A stretch of 40,742 nt of DNA from Oscillospiraceae bacterium (GTDB lineage: Bacteria > Bacillota > Clostridia > Oscillospirales > Oscillospiraceae): the NCBI GenBank assembly GCA_017938625.1, contig JAGBBD010000057.1:1-40742 (forward strand). Direction: 5' to 3'. Every line of letters begins with the position of its first letter. Within the stretch, counting starts at the first letter, position 1. Made by a program: the position numbers and the translations under genes. Below, one piece after another: positions 30,477 to 38,268 of the stretch. The notes beneath the pieces were generated by a model. That model did not search any database and was not told where the DNA came from. It saw only the letters and a list, made by a program, of their open reading frames with translations.

Positions 30477-31466
30477 ATGAGCAATACATTAAAAGAAAAG
30501 AAAGCCGGCCTGTTTGTCAAGCATCCGGCAGTGAAGCATAAGGCGATCATCCTTGCGGCGCTGGTGGCGATCTGGATCGCATTCCGCTGCTTGAGCCCCA
30601 ACTATCTGAGCTATACCAACATTATGACCATTCTGTTGGCAACGTCTGTCAACGGCATTCTGGCGCTTGGTGTTGCATGGACCATCATGACCGGCGGTAT
30701 CGATATTTCTATCGGTACGGTCATGACCTTCTCCTGCATCTGCTCCGGCCTGTTGTTTATCTCCGGCTTGCCCATCGTGGTAGCCATCATTGCCGGTATT
30801 CTGGTCGGTGCCCTTTGCGGCTTCTGCAACGGTGTCATGTCTGCCAAGCTGGGTCTGCCCCCTATGATCGCGACCCTTTCCATGCAGATGATCACCAAGG
30901 GTCTGTCCCTTGTGTTCTCTGAGTGCAAGCCTGTCTACTTCTCCGATTGCAGCTGGTATCAGAAGCTTGCCACCGGCAGCTTCCTGGGAATCAAGGGCTT
31001 CTACAACGCCATCATCATTCTGCTGGTATTGGCGCTGATCTCCTATTTCCTGTTTGCGAAGACCATTCTGGGCAGATATACTCTTGCCATCGGCTCCAAC
31101 CGTGAAGCGGCAAGACTGTCTGGTATCAATGTAGACCGTTGGCTCATCGCCATCTTCTCTGTCTGCGGTGCTTATGCAGGTATTGCCGGCTTGGTCATGT
31201 CTTCTCGTCTGAATTCTGCCCAGCCTGCCCTTGGCCCCGGCTACGAGATGGATGCCATTGCTGCAGCCGTCATTGGCGGCAACTCCCTGTCCGGCGGTGA
31301 GGGTACCATCGGTGGTGTTATCATCGGCGCCTTGATTATCAGTTCGATCCAGAACGGATTGCGCTTGATGCAGGTGTCCACAGAAAGCCAGTCGGCTATT
31401 ATCGGTGTCGTTTTGATCATTGCAGTTGCCTTCGACCAGATGAGCAAAAAGCGGAAGAAGAACTGA
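30477..31466 (+). CDS. Sugar ABC transporter permease (RbsC type)
   Basis: A 329-residue integral membrane protein of the BPD_transp_2 family with about 8-10 hydrophobic helices. Typical sequences are GGIDISIGTVM, GFCNGVMSAKLGLPPMIATLSM, AIGSNREAARLSGINVDRW and AAVIGGNSLSGGEGTIGGVIIGALI. The ATG at 30477 follows the GAGGTGA that overlaps the upstream stop; a GTG at 30468 is less likely. It forms the membrane channel of the transporter. Confidence 0.94.
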   Translation: MSNTLKEKKAGLFVKHPAVKHKAIILAALVAIWIAFRCLSPNYLSYTNIMTILLATSVNGILALGVAWTIMTGGIDISIGTVMTFSCICSGLLFISGLPIVVAIIAGILVGALCGFCNGVMSAKLGLPPMIATLSMQMITKGLSLVFSECKPVYFSDCSWYQKLATGSFLGIKGFYNAIIILLVLALISYFLFAKTILGRYTLAIGSNREAARLSGINVDRWLIAIFSVCGAYAGIAGLVMSSRLNSAQPALGPGYEMDAIAAAVIGGNSLSGGEGTIGGVIIGALIISSIQNGLRLMQVSTESQSAIIGVVLIIAVAFDQMSKKRKKN

Positions 31467-31506
31467 CGTGATTGAACAATAAAAAACAAAAGGAGAGTAT
31501 CAAAAA

Positions 31507-32520
31507 ATGAAGAAAATCGTAGCATTGTTGTTGGCCCTCATGATGATCCTGTCTCTGGTCGCCTGCGGCGCAAAGGAAGAGGTCGTCGAAGAAACCGAAG
31601 AAGTCGTTGAAGAAGTTGTGGAAGAAACCACCGAAGAAACTGAAGACGTTCCCTACGTGGCAATGGTCTCCCTGGGCTACAGCCATCAGTTCTGGCAGGC
31701 TGTCAAGCAGGGTGCTGAAGAAGCAGCTGCTGAGTACGGCGTCACCATCACCTTCGAAGGTCCCGAGCAGGAGACCATGGTCGATGAGCAGGTCGATATG
31801 CTGAACACCGCCATCCAGAACGGCCCCGAAGCTATCTGCATGGCTGCTATCGATGTGGCATCCGTCACCACCATTCTGGAAGAGCAGAAGGCCAATGGTA
31901 TTCCTCTGGTCGGCTTTGACGCAGGTCTGGGCGACACCCTGCCCGCTGTCAACGTTGCTTCCAACAATGCCGAAGCCGGCAAGCTGGCTGCTGTGAACGC
32001 TGCTGAGCTGCTGGGCGACGCAGGTAAGGTCGCAGTTCTGGGCCATACCGAAACTGTTCCCGATGGTGTTGCACGTGTTGACGGCTTTGTCGATGAGATG
32101 AAGGCAAACCATCCCAACATCGAGATCGTTGACATTCAGTACGCAGAAGGCGACCACATGAAGTCCGCCGAGGCTCTGAAGGGCATGCTGCTGGCTGATC
32201 CCGAGATCGATCTGGTCTACTGCACCAATGAAGGCGCTTGCGTCGGTGCTTACAACGGCATGAAGGAACTGGGCATTGTCGGCGAAGTTATGCTGGTCGG
32301 CTTTGACTCCTCCAAGGCTCTGAAGGACGGCATCCGCAGCGGTGACATCGCCGGTGCTATCACTCAGAATCCCGTTGCTATGGGCTACAAGACTGTTGAA
32401 GCTGCTGTGAAGCTGATGAACGGCGAAGACCTGGGCACCAACTTCATCGACTCCGGCTTTGCATGGTACAACGCAGAGAACATGGATTCTCCCGAGATCG
32501 CTCCCTGCCTGTACGACTAA
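31507..32520 (+). CDS. Sugar-binding lipoprotein of the ABC transporter (RbsB type)
   Basis: A 337-residue exported lipoprotein. The signal peptide ends in the lipobox LVAC (Cys20), followed by a Glu-rich tether (about 23-46) and a type I periplasmic-binding-protein fold (about 48-337: VSLGYSHQFWQAVKQGAEEAAAEYG, DVASVTTILEEQKANGIPLVGFDAGLG, GFDSSKALKDGIRSGDIAGAITQNP). It captures the sugar for the RbsA/RbsC pair. Codon use is strongly biased towards CTG, GGC and ATC, unlike the ATPase, suggesting high expression. AAAGGAGAG precedes the ATG. Confidence 0.95.
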   Translation: MKKIVALLLALMMILSLVACGAKEEVVEETEEVVEEVVEETTEETEDVPYVAMVSLGYSHQFWQAVKQGAEEAAAEYGVTITFEGPEQETMVDEQVDMLNTAIQNGPEAICMAAIDVASVTTILEEQKANGIPLVGFDAGLGDTLPAVNVASNNAEAGKLAAVNAAELLGDAGKVAVLGHTETVPDGVARVDGFVDEMKANHPNIEIVDIQYAEGDHMKSAEALKGMLLADPEIDLVYCTNEGACVGAYNGMKELGIVGEVMLVGFDSSKALKDGIRSGDIAGAITQNPVAMGYKTVEAAVKLMNGEDLGTNFIDSGFAWYNAENMDSPEIAPCLYD

Positions 32521-32555
32521 TATCCGGCTAAAGCGAACATAACAAAATACTGACC

Positions 32556-32590
32556 ACCCGGCTGCCATCCGGCAGCCGGGTTTCTTTCTT
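32556..32590 (+). terminator. Terminator of the sugar transporter operon
   Basis: A perfect 11-bp GC-rich stem (ACCCGGCTGCC / GGCAGCCGGGT) with loop ATCC is followed by TTCTTTCTT. Confidence 0.9.
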
Positions 32591-32596
32591 GCAAAA

Positions 32597-32646
32597 GAAC
32601 TTGTTGACAAATCAACAAGTTCTTTGTATAATGTTGAAAAATCAAC
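32597..32646 (+). promoter_or_regulatory. MarR-gene promoter with two inverted-repeat operators
   Basis: TTGACA (32604-32609) and TATAAT (32627-32632) have a 17-bp spacer. GAACTTGTTGA-caaa-TCAACAAGTTC (32597-32622) is a perfect 11-bp inverted repeat covering the -35. A second, shorter copy, GTTGA-aaaa-TCAAC (32633-32646), lies just after the -10. This double arrangement is typical of MarR autorepression. Confidence 0.88.
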
Positions 32647-32666
32647 AAGTGCTTGGAGGCATGATC

Positions 32667-33113
32667 ATGATCGATCGCTTTGAACGTTTTTCCTTTGCCA
32701 TTTCCGAGATCTCCCGATATTGGCACAAGATCGCTGCCGATGTTATGGAAGAGCACGGTCTGAAGGGGCCCTATGCTGTCTATTTTACCACCATGTATCA
32801 GTACCCGGCAGGTATCACTGCCGCCCGTCTGGCAGAACTGTGCAGCCGGGATAAAGCGGATGTGTCCCGCGCCGTGACGGTAATGGAGAAAAAAGGATTG
32901 GTGGAAAAAGAGCCTGTCAATCAAAATCAGTACCGCGCCCTTTTGAAGCTGACCGAAGAGGGGATGGCTCTGGCGGAACATATCAATGATAAAGCAATGA
33001 CCGCCGTGGATTTCGGCGGGCAGGGCGTGACACCAGAGCATCGGGAGATCTTCTATCGCTGTCTGGAGACCATCGCAGGCAACCTGCAGCGTTTGAGCAA
33101 AGAAGGTCTTTGA
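32667..33113 (+). CDS. MarR-family transcriptional regulator
   Basis: A 148-residue winged-helix regulator: an N-terminal helix (RFERFSFAISEISRYWHKIAADVM), the DNA-binding part (GITAARLAELCSRDKADVSRAVTVMEKKGLVEKEPV, about 48-82) and a C-terminal dimer helix. MarR proteins usually repress until a small ligand binds. The start at 32667 sits 7 nt from GGAGG; an ATG at 32661 is too close to it. It heads a probable operon with the HAD and DegV genes. A fatty-acid ligand, as for FabT, is an attractive but unproven idea given the DegV gene. Confidence 0.9.
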   Translation: MIDRFERFSFAISEISRYWHKIAADVMEEHGLKGPYAVYFTTMYQYPAGITAARLAELCSRDKADVSRAVTVMEKKGLVEKEPVNQNQYRALLKLTEEGMALAEHINDKAMTAVDFGGQGVTPEHREIFYRCLETIAGNLQRLSKEGL

Positions 33114-33142
33114 GGATAACGTGAAGCCGGAAAGGATACAGT

Positions 33143-33859
33143 ATGAATATCAAAGCGGTATTGTTTGATCTCGACGGCACGCTGCTGCCTATGGATCAGG
33201 ATGAATTTGTCAAAACCTATTTTGGCTATCTTGCAAAATTTCTTGCTCCGCATGGCTATGAGCCGGAAAAGCTGATCGATGCCATCTGGAAGGGAACGGC
33301 AGCCATGATCCGAAACACAGGAGAAATGACCAACGAACAGGCATTTTGGAAGACCTTTTGCGGTATTTTCGGAGAAGATGCCGCCAAAGATGAACCGCTG
33401 TTTGAGGGCTTTTATAAGACTGTGTTCGACAAGGTGCAGAAAGTCTGCGGCTTCACACCGGAGGCGGCACGGACAGTCTGCCGGCTCAAATCACAGGGCC
33501 TTCGTGTGGCACTGGCGACCAACCCTATTTTTCCGGCCATTGCTACAGAAAAGCGGATCCGCTGGGCAGGCTTGGAGCCGAAGGACTTTGAGCACATAAC
33601 CACCTATGAAAACTGCCGTTACAGCAAGCCCAACACAGCATATTATGAGGACATTCTCCATATCCTTGGTCTAAAGGCACAGGAGTGCCTTATGGTGGGC
33701 AACGATGTGTCAGATGATATGGTGGTACAGGCGATAGGTATGGATGTATTTTTGCTGACAGACTGTCTGATCAACAAGGAGCAGAAAAGCCTTGACAACT
33801 ATCCCCACGGCAGCTTTCAACAGCTTTTGCAATATATCGAAGAAAGGCAGAAAGCGTAA
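33143..33859 (+). CDS. HAD-family hydrolase
   Basis: A 238-residue haloacid-dehalogenase-type phosphatase. Motif I is FDLDGTLL with Asp9 and Asp11; motif II is ALATNP; motif III is the Lys in YSKPN; motif IV is MVGNDVSDDM. A helical cap lies between residues of about 18 and 95. It probably removes phosphate from a small metabolite; the substrate is unknown. It lies 29 bp after the MarR gene and overlaps the DegV start by one base (TAATG), indicating coupled translation. Confidence 0.9.
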   Translation: MNIKAVLFDLDGTLLPMDQDEFVKTYFGYLAKFLAPHGYEPEKLIDAIWKGTAAMIRNTGEMTNEQAFWKTFCGIFGEDAAKDEPLFEGFYKTVFDKVQKVCGFTPEAARTVCRLKSQGLRVALATNPIFPAIATEKRIRWAGLEPKDFEHITTYENCRYSKPNTAYYEDILHILGLKAQECLMVGNDVSDDMVVQAIGMDVFLLTDCLINKEQKSLDNYPHGSFQQLLQYIEERQKA

Positions 33860-34683
33860 TGATCAGATTTATGGTCGACTCTGCATCGGATTGTATAGCG
33901 GGATCATATGACCTGTTTGTTCCCATTGCCATCAATCTTGATGGAAAAGAATACCTGGATGGTGTAGATCTTGACAGCGATAAGTTCTATGAGCTGCTGT
34001 TGAGCAGCAAGGACTTCCCCAAAACTTCCCAGCCTGCACCACAGGTGTTTCTGGAATATTTTCAGCAGATCAAAAAGGCGGGGGATGAACTGATCTATTT
34101 TGCCGTTTCCTCCGCCCTCAGCGGCACGTATCAATGCGCAGTCATGGCAAAGGAAATGGCGGAGTATGACAAGATTTATGTGGTTGATACGCTCGGCGCT
34201 ACCCATATGATCGGCATCCTTGTGGAGCACGCTGCAAAGCTGCGGGAGAAGGGCTTTTCGGCGCAGCAGATCGTGGAAGAAATCGAGCTGCTCAAGGGCA
34301 GAGTCCATGTTCTTGCAGGACTTGACACGCTGGAGTATCTGCGCAGGGGAGGACGTTTGAGCAACGGCTCTGCGGCAGTTGGTTCTCTGGCACAGATCAA
34401 GCCTGTGCTCACAGTGACCCGTGAGGGCACGGTGGAGGCGCAGGGCAAATACATCGGCAAGAACCGCGCCATGCAGCAGATCTCGGAACGGCTTCAGACG
34501 GCGGAACTTGATCCTGCCTTTCCTGTGGTTCCTGTTTTTTCCTGCTGCGAAGAAAACTGCGAGCTGCTGGAAAACAGACTGAAAGATGCAGGCGTGACAT
34601 TGGCTTCGCGCCGTCAGATCGGTTCCACCATCGGTGCCCATACGGGACCGGGGGTCTACGGTGTGATTTTCGTAACAAAATAG
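33859..34683 (+). CDS. DegV-family fatty-acid-binding protein (FakB type)
   Basis: A 274-residue DegV protein. These proteins bind a fatty acid and present it to FakA for phosphorylation. Visible motifs are VDSASD, KTSQPAPQVF (fatty-acid carboxylate site region), SSALSGTYQ, the DTLEYLRRGGRLS signature and RQIGSTIGAHTGPG. A FakA kinase is encoded at 167-1819 of this window. It is translationally coupled to the HAD gene; a terminator follows. Confidence 0.9.
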   Translation: MIRFMVDSASDCIAGSYDLFVPIAINLDGKEYLDGVDLDSDKFYELLLSSKDFPKTSQPAPQVFLEYFQQIKKAGDELIYFAVSSALSGTYQCAVMAKEMAEYDKIYVVDTLGATHMIGILVEHAAKLREKGFSAQQIVEEIELLKGRVHVLAGLDTLEYLRRGGRLSNGSAAVGSLAQIKPVLTVTREGTVEAQGKYIGKNRAMQQISERLQTAELDPAFPVVPVFSCCEENCELLENRLKDAGVTLASRRQIGSTIGAHTGPGVYGVIFVTK

Positions 34684-34688
34684 ACAAA

Positions 34689-34727
34689 AAACTGCCGGCA
34701 TTTTTTTGCTGGCAGTTTCTTGTTTTT
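34689..34727 (+). terminator. Terminator of the MarR-HAD-DegV operon
   Basis: An 11-bp stem with one G-U pair (AAACTGCCGGC / GCTGGCAGTTT) is followed by CTTGTTTTTT, starting 5 bp after the DegV stop. Confidence 0.85.
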
Positions 34728-34760
34728 TGTCTGCAGAAGATAGATTTTGTAAGGCAAATG

Positions 34761-34769
34761 TGCTATAAT
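34761..34769 (+). promoter_or_regulatory. Possible upstream extended -10 promoter
   Basis: TGC followed by TATAAT (34764-34769) forms an extended -10 without a good -35. It would give a leader of about 210 nt containing short inverted repeats (ACAAAG..CTTTGT near 34797-34827). It may be a second promoter for the dehydrogenase operon. Confidence 0.4.
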
Positions 34770-34877
34770 CTTTCAGATAGGTCATGTCATTTTTTACAAA
34801 GAAACGGGTCAAACCGCCCTTTGTTTGTAACCAACAGCAGAAAGCTGTGAAATTGGCAAAAACCAAGTGGATTGTAG

Positions 34878-34906
34878 TTGACATTGCTGTGCTTGTGGCG
34901 TACAAT
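34878..34906 (+). promoter_or_regulatory. Consensus promoter of the dehydrogenase operon
   Basis: A perfect TTGACA (34878-34883) and TACAAT (34901-34906) have a 17-bp spacer, about 75 bp ahead of the MDR dehydrogenase start. Confidence 0.85.
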
Positions 34907-34982
34907 TACAGAAGAACAAATACAATCCCACATAAAACGAAACTCTGCTTACGGGCAGGGGAGAAAGGAAGTTTTGCGTATT

Positions 34983-36242
34983 ATGAAGACCAAAGCTGTA
35001 AGAATCCACGGTAAAATGGACCTTCGCCTGGAAGAGATCGAACTGCCCAAGGTCGGCCCGGATGATGTTCTGGTCAAGATCATCTCCGATAGCCTGTGCA
35101 TGAGCTCCTACAAGGCTGCTGTGGAGGGTCCCGACCACAAGCGTGTTCCCGATGACTGCGCTGAGAACCCCACCATTGTCGGCCACGAGTTCTGCGGTGT
35201 CATTGAAGAAGTCGGCGAAAACTGGAAGCATAAGTATAAGGCCGGCGATGGCTTCGCCATCCAGCCCGCCCATTTCTACAAGGGTTCCCAGATGGCTCCC
35301 GGCTACTCCTACAAGTACTGCGGCGGCGATGCTCAGTACGGTCTTGTTCCTTTTGAAACTCTGGTCACCGACTCTCTGCTGACCTACAATTCCGACACTT
35401 ACTTCTACGGCTCTCTGGCTGAGCCTATTTCCTGCGTCATCGGTACTTTCCATGCGATGTATCACACCGTCGCCGGCTCCTATGAGCACAAGATGGGCAT
35501 CGTGGAAGGCGGCAAGATGGCTCTGCTGGCATCCGTCGGCCCCATGGGTCTGGGCGCCATTGACTACGCTCTGCACTGCGACCGCAAACCCGGTCTGCTG
35601 GTCGTCACCGATATCGATGACGAGCGTCTGGCAAGAGCTGCCAGCATCTACACTGTGGAAGAAGCCAAGAAGAACGGCATCGAGCTGCACTATGTCAACA
35701 CTGCCAAGGTGGAAGATCCCGTGGCTTACCTGCGTGAACTGACCGGCGGCACCGGCTATGACGATGTCATCTGCTTCGCTCCCGTCAGGTCTCTGGTGGA
35801 GCAGGCCGACGGCATTCTGGGCTTCGACGGCTGCCTGAACTTCTTCGCAGGTCCCACCAACAGCCAGTTCAAGGCTGAGTTCAACTTCTACAATGTCCAC
35901 TATCTCTACACCCATCTGGTGGGCACCTCCGGCGGCAACACCGAGGACATGAAGGAAGCCATCGCCATGATGACCTCCGGCAAGATCAACCCCGCTGCTC
36001 TGGTCACCCACATCGGCGGTTTGGACTGCGTGGTCGATACCACCCTCAACCTGCCCAACATCCGCGGCGGCAAGAAGCTGATCTACACCCAGATCGAAAT
36101 GCCTCTGGCAGCCATCGACGATTTCGCCAAGCTGGGCGAGACCGATCCCATGTTTGCCAAGCTCGATGAGATCTGCAAGCGCCACAATGGTCTGTGGAGC
36201 GCAGAAGCTGAGAAGTATCTGCTCAGCTGCAAAATGAAGTAA
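34983..36242 (+). CDS. Zinc-dependent MDR alcohol/polyol dehydrogenase (SorE-like)
   Basis: A 419-residue zinc-type medium-chain dehydrogenase. Likely catalytic zinc ligands are Cys39 (SLCMSSYK), His68 and Glu69 (GHEFCG). The Rossmann region holds GPMGLGAIDYAL and VVTDIDDERLARA. It most resembles, from memory, proteins annotated as L-sorbose-1-phosphate reductase; the true substrate is unknown. No structural Cys4 zinc lobe is apparent. The ATG at 34983 lies about 12 nt from AAAGGAAG; a TTG at 34974 is an alternative. It heads the operon with E2, E3 and E1, suggesting it makes or uses a metabolite of that complex. Codon use is highly biased. Confidence 0.82.
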   Translation: MKTKAVRIHGKMDLRLEEIELPKVGPDDVLVKIISDSLCMSSYKAAVEGPDHKRVPDDCAENPTIVGHEFCGVIEEVGENWKHKYKAGDGFAIQPAHFYKGSQMAPGYSYKYCGGDAQYGLVPFETLVTDSLLTYNSDTYFYGSLAEPISCVIGTFHAMYHTVAGSYEHKMGIVEGGKMALLASVGPMGLGAIDYALHCDRKPGLLVVTDIDDERLARAASIYTVEEAKKNGIELHYVNTAKVEDPVAYLRELTGGTGYDDVICFAPVRSLVEQADGILGFDGCLNFFAGPTNSQFKAEFNFYNVHYLYTHLVGTSGGNTEDMKEAIAMMTSGKINPAALVTHIGGLDCVVDTTLNLPNIRGGKKLIYTQIEMPLAAIDDFAKLGETDPMFAKLDEICKRHNGLWSAEAEKYLLSCKMK

Positions 36243-36270
36243 TCAAATTCTGTCAAGGAGTGAAATAACT

Positions 36271-38235
36271 ATGGCACAAGGTGTTCTGATGCCCAAGGAA
36301 GGCATCACCGTAGAATCCTGCATCATGGGTGAATGGAGAGTCAATGTTGGCGATACCGTCAATGTGGGCGACGTTCTGTTCTCCTATGAGACCGACAAGG
36401 CCGAGTTCGAGTGTGTTTCCACCGCAGCCGGCACCCTGCTCGAAAAGTTCTATGAAGAAGGCGACGAAGTCCCCGTTCTGATCAATGTCTGCGCCGTGGG
36501 CAACCCCGGTGAAGACACCTCCGCTCTGAAGGGTGTGGGCGGCTCCGAAGCTCCCGCCGCGGAAGCTGCTCCCGCAGCCGCCGCTCCTGCAGCAGCTGCT
36601 GCACCTGCCGCTGTTTCTGCCAATGCCGCACAGGGCGTCATCATGCCCAAGGAAGGCATCACCGTGGAAAGCTGCATCATGGGCGAGTGGAAGGTCAATG
36701 TTGGCGATGCTGTCAACGTGGGCGATGTTCTGTTCTCCTATGAGACTGACAAGGCTGAGTTTGAGTGTACTTCCACCGCAGCCGGCACTCTGCTCGCCAA
36801 GTTCTATGAAGAAGGCGACGAAGTCCCTGTTCTGATCAACGTCTGCGCCGTCGGTACTCCCGGCCAGGATGTGGAATGCCTGAAGGGCATCGGCGGTACT
36901 CCCGCTGCTGCTGAGGCTCCCGCTGCAGCCGCTGCTCCCGCAGCAGCTGCCGCTCCTGCCGCTGTTTCCGCTGCAGGTCCCATCGCACAGGCAGTTATCA
37001 TGCCCAAGGAAGGCATCACTGTGGAAAGCTGCATCATGGGCGAGTGGCAGAAGAACGTGGGCGACGAGATCGCTGTTGGCGATATCCTGTTCTCCTACGA
37101 GACCGACAAGGCCGAATTCGAGTGCGCCTCCACCGCAGCCGGTACCCTGCTTGCCAAGTTCTACGAGGCTGGCGACGAAGTCGAGTGCCTGATCAACGTC
37201 TGCGCTGTCGGTAAGGCAGGCGACGAGTTTGAGTGCCTGAGAGGCATCAGCGGTACTCCCGCTGTGGCTCCTGCCGCTGCTGCACCCGCTGCTGCCGCTG
37301 CAGATGAAGACACCTCCAACGACGGTTCTCCCATCTCTCCCAGAGCAAGAGCACTGGCAGAGAAGTCCAATGTGGATCTGTCCGGCGCCAAGGGCACCGG
37401 CCCCAACGGCAGAATCATCGAGCGCGACGTCCGCGCCCTGCTGGAAGCAGGCTGCGTGAAGAAGGCTGCTGTGGCAGAATCTGCCGCTGCTCCTGTCGCT
37501 GCTGCTCCCGCTGCCGCAGCTGCACCTGCTGCAAGCGATGCAGAGTATGTGGATGTGAAGTTCAACGCTGTGCGTAAGGCAACTGCCAAGTCCATGATGA
37601 AGTCTTTGAGCTCCATGGCTCAGCTGACCGTGCAGTTCTCCTTTGATGCCACCCAGATTCAGAGCTATCGCAAGATGCTCAAGAACATGGAAGGCCCCAT
37701 GTCCAAGATCTCCCTCAACGACATGGTCATGTTCGCCATCACCCGTACCATTCTGGATCATCCCAACCTCAACGCCAATATGCTCGAGGAGAATGTGGTC
37801 CGTCAGTTCAAGTCCGTCAACCTGGGCTTCGCCTGCGACACCGAGAAGGGTCTGCTGGTGCCCGTGATCCACGGCGCCGACAAGATGAGCCTGCTGGAGC
37901 TGTCCGCAGCTGCCAAGGCTCTGGCTGCCGATGCTCGTGACGGCAAGCTGGGTCCCGATAAGATGGCAGGCGGTACCTTCACCGTTTCCAACATCGGCTC
38001 CTTCGGCTGCGAGGCCTTCACTCCCGTGATCAATCCTCCCCAGACCGGTATTCTGGGCGTGTGCAACATCGAGACCAAGATCAAGGGCGTCAAGGATGGC
38101 CAGATCCAGACTTACCCCGCAATGGGCCTGTCTCTGACCTTCGACCATCGTGTTGTGGACGGCGCACCCGCCGCTCGCTTCATGCAGCAGCTGTGCAACA
38201 ATCTGGAGAACTTCCTGACTCTGCTGGCAAAGTAA
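36271..38235 (+). CDS. 2-oxoacid dehydrogenase E2 (dihydrolipoamide acyltransferase) with three lipoyl domains
   Basis: At 654 residues, this is the core of a pyruvate/acetoin-type dehydrogenase complex that passes the acyl group to CoA. Three near-identical lipoyl domains (about 2-82, 120-200, 239-319) each show ETDKAEFE with the lipoyl lysine at about 43, 161 and 280, joined by Ala/Pro-rich mobile linkers. A peripheral-subunit-binding domain follows (about 355-392, ISPRARALAEKSNVDLS). The catalytic domain (about 425-654) ends with His626 and Asp630 in DHRVVDG. CAAGGAGTG precedes the ATG. The repeats are alike at the DNA level as well. Confidence 0.95.
   Translation: MAQGVLMPKEGITVESCIMGEWRVNVGDTVNVGDVLFSYETDKAEFECVSTAAGTLLEKFYEEGDEVPVLINVCAVGNPGEDTSALKGVGGSEAPAAEAAPAAAAPAAAAAPAAVSANAAQGVIMPKEGITVESCIMGEWKVNVGDAVNVGDVLFSYETDKAEFECTSTAAGTLLAKFYEEGDEVPVLINVCAVGTPGQDVECLKGIGGTPAAAEAPAAAAAPAAAAAPAAVSAAGPIAQAVIMPKEGITVESCIMGEWQKNVGDEIAVGDILFSYETDKAEFECASTAAGTLLAKFYEAGDEVECLINVCAVGKAGDEFECLRGISGTPAVAPAAAAPAAAAADEDTSNDGSPISPRARALAEKSNVDLSGAKGTGPNGRIIERDVRALLEAGCVKKAAVAESAAAPVAAAPAAAAAPAASDAEYVDVKFNAVRKATAKSMMKSLSSMAQLTVQFSFDATQIQSYRKMLKNMEGPMSKISLNDMVMFAITRTILDHPNLNANMLEENVVRQFKSVNLGFACDTEKGLLVPVIHGADKMSLLELSAAAKALAADARDGKLGPDKMAGGTFTVSNIGSFGCEAFTPVINPPQTGILGVCNIETKIKGVKDGQIQTYPAMGLSLTFDHRVVDGAPAARFMQQLCNNLENFLTLLAK
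36277..37230 (+). repeat. Three tandem lipoyl-domain coding repeats
   Basis: Units beginning at 36277, 36631 and 36988 (spacing 354 and 357 bp) share long nearly identical stretches, for example the segments coding MPKEGITVESCIMGEW and LFSYETDKAEFEC. They are internal to the E2 gene and the most repetitive sequence in the window. Confidence 0.9.
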
Positions 38236-38268
38236 GATTTTTAACCCCCCAATAGGAGGATTTTCAAA

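Noticed and set aside
36277-37230. Regular repeats that could suggest a CRISPR array or VNTR.
   Set aside because: Unit length is 354-357 bp and each unit codes a lipoyl domain in frame.
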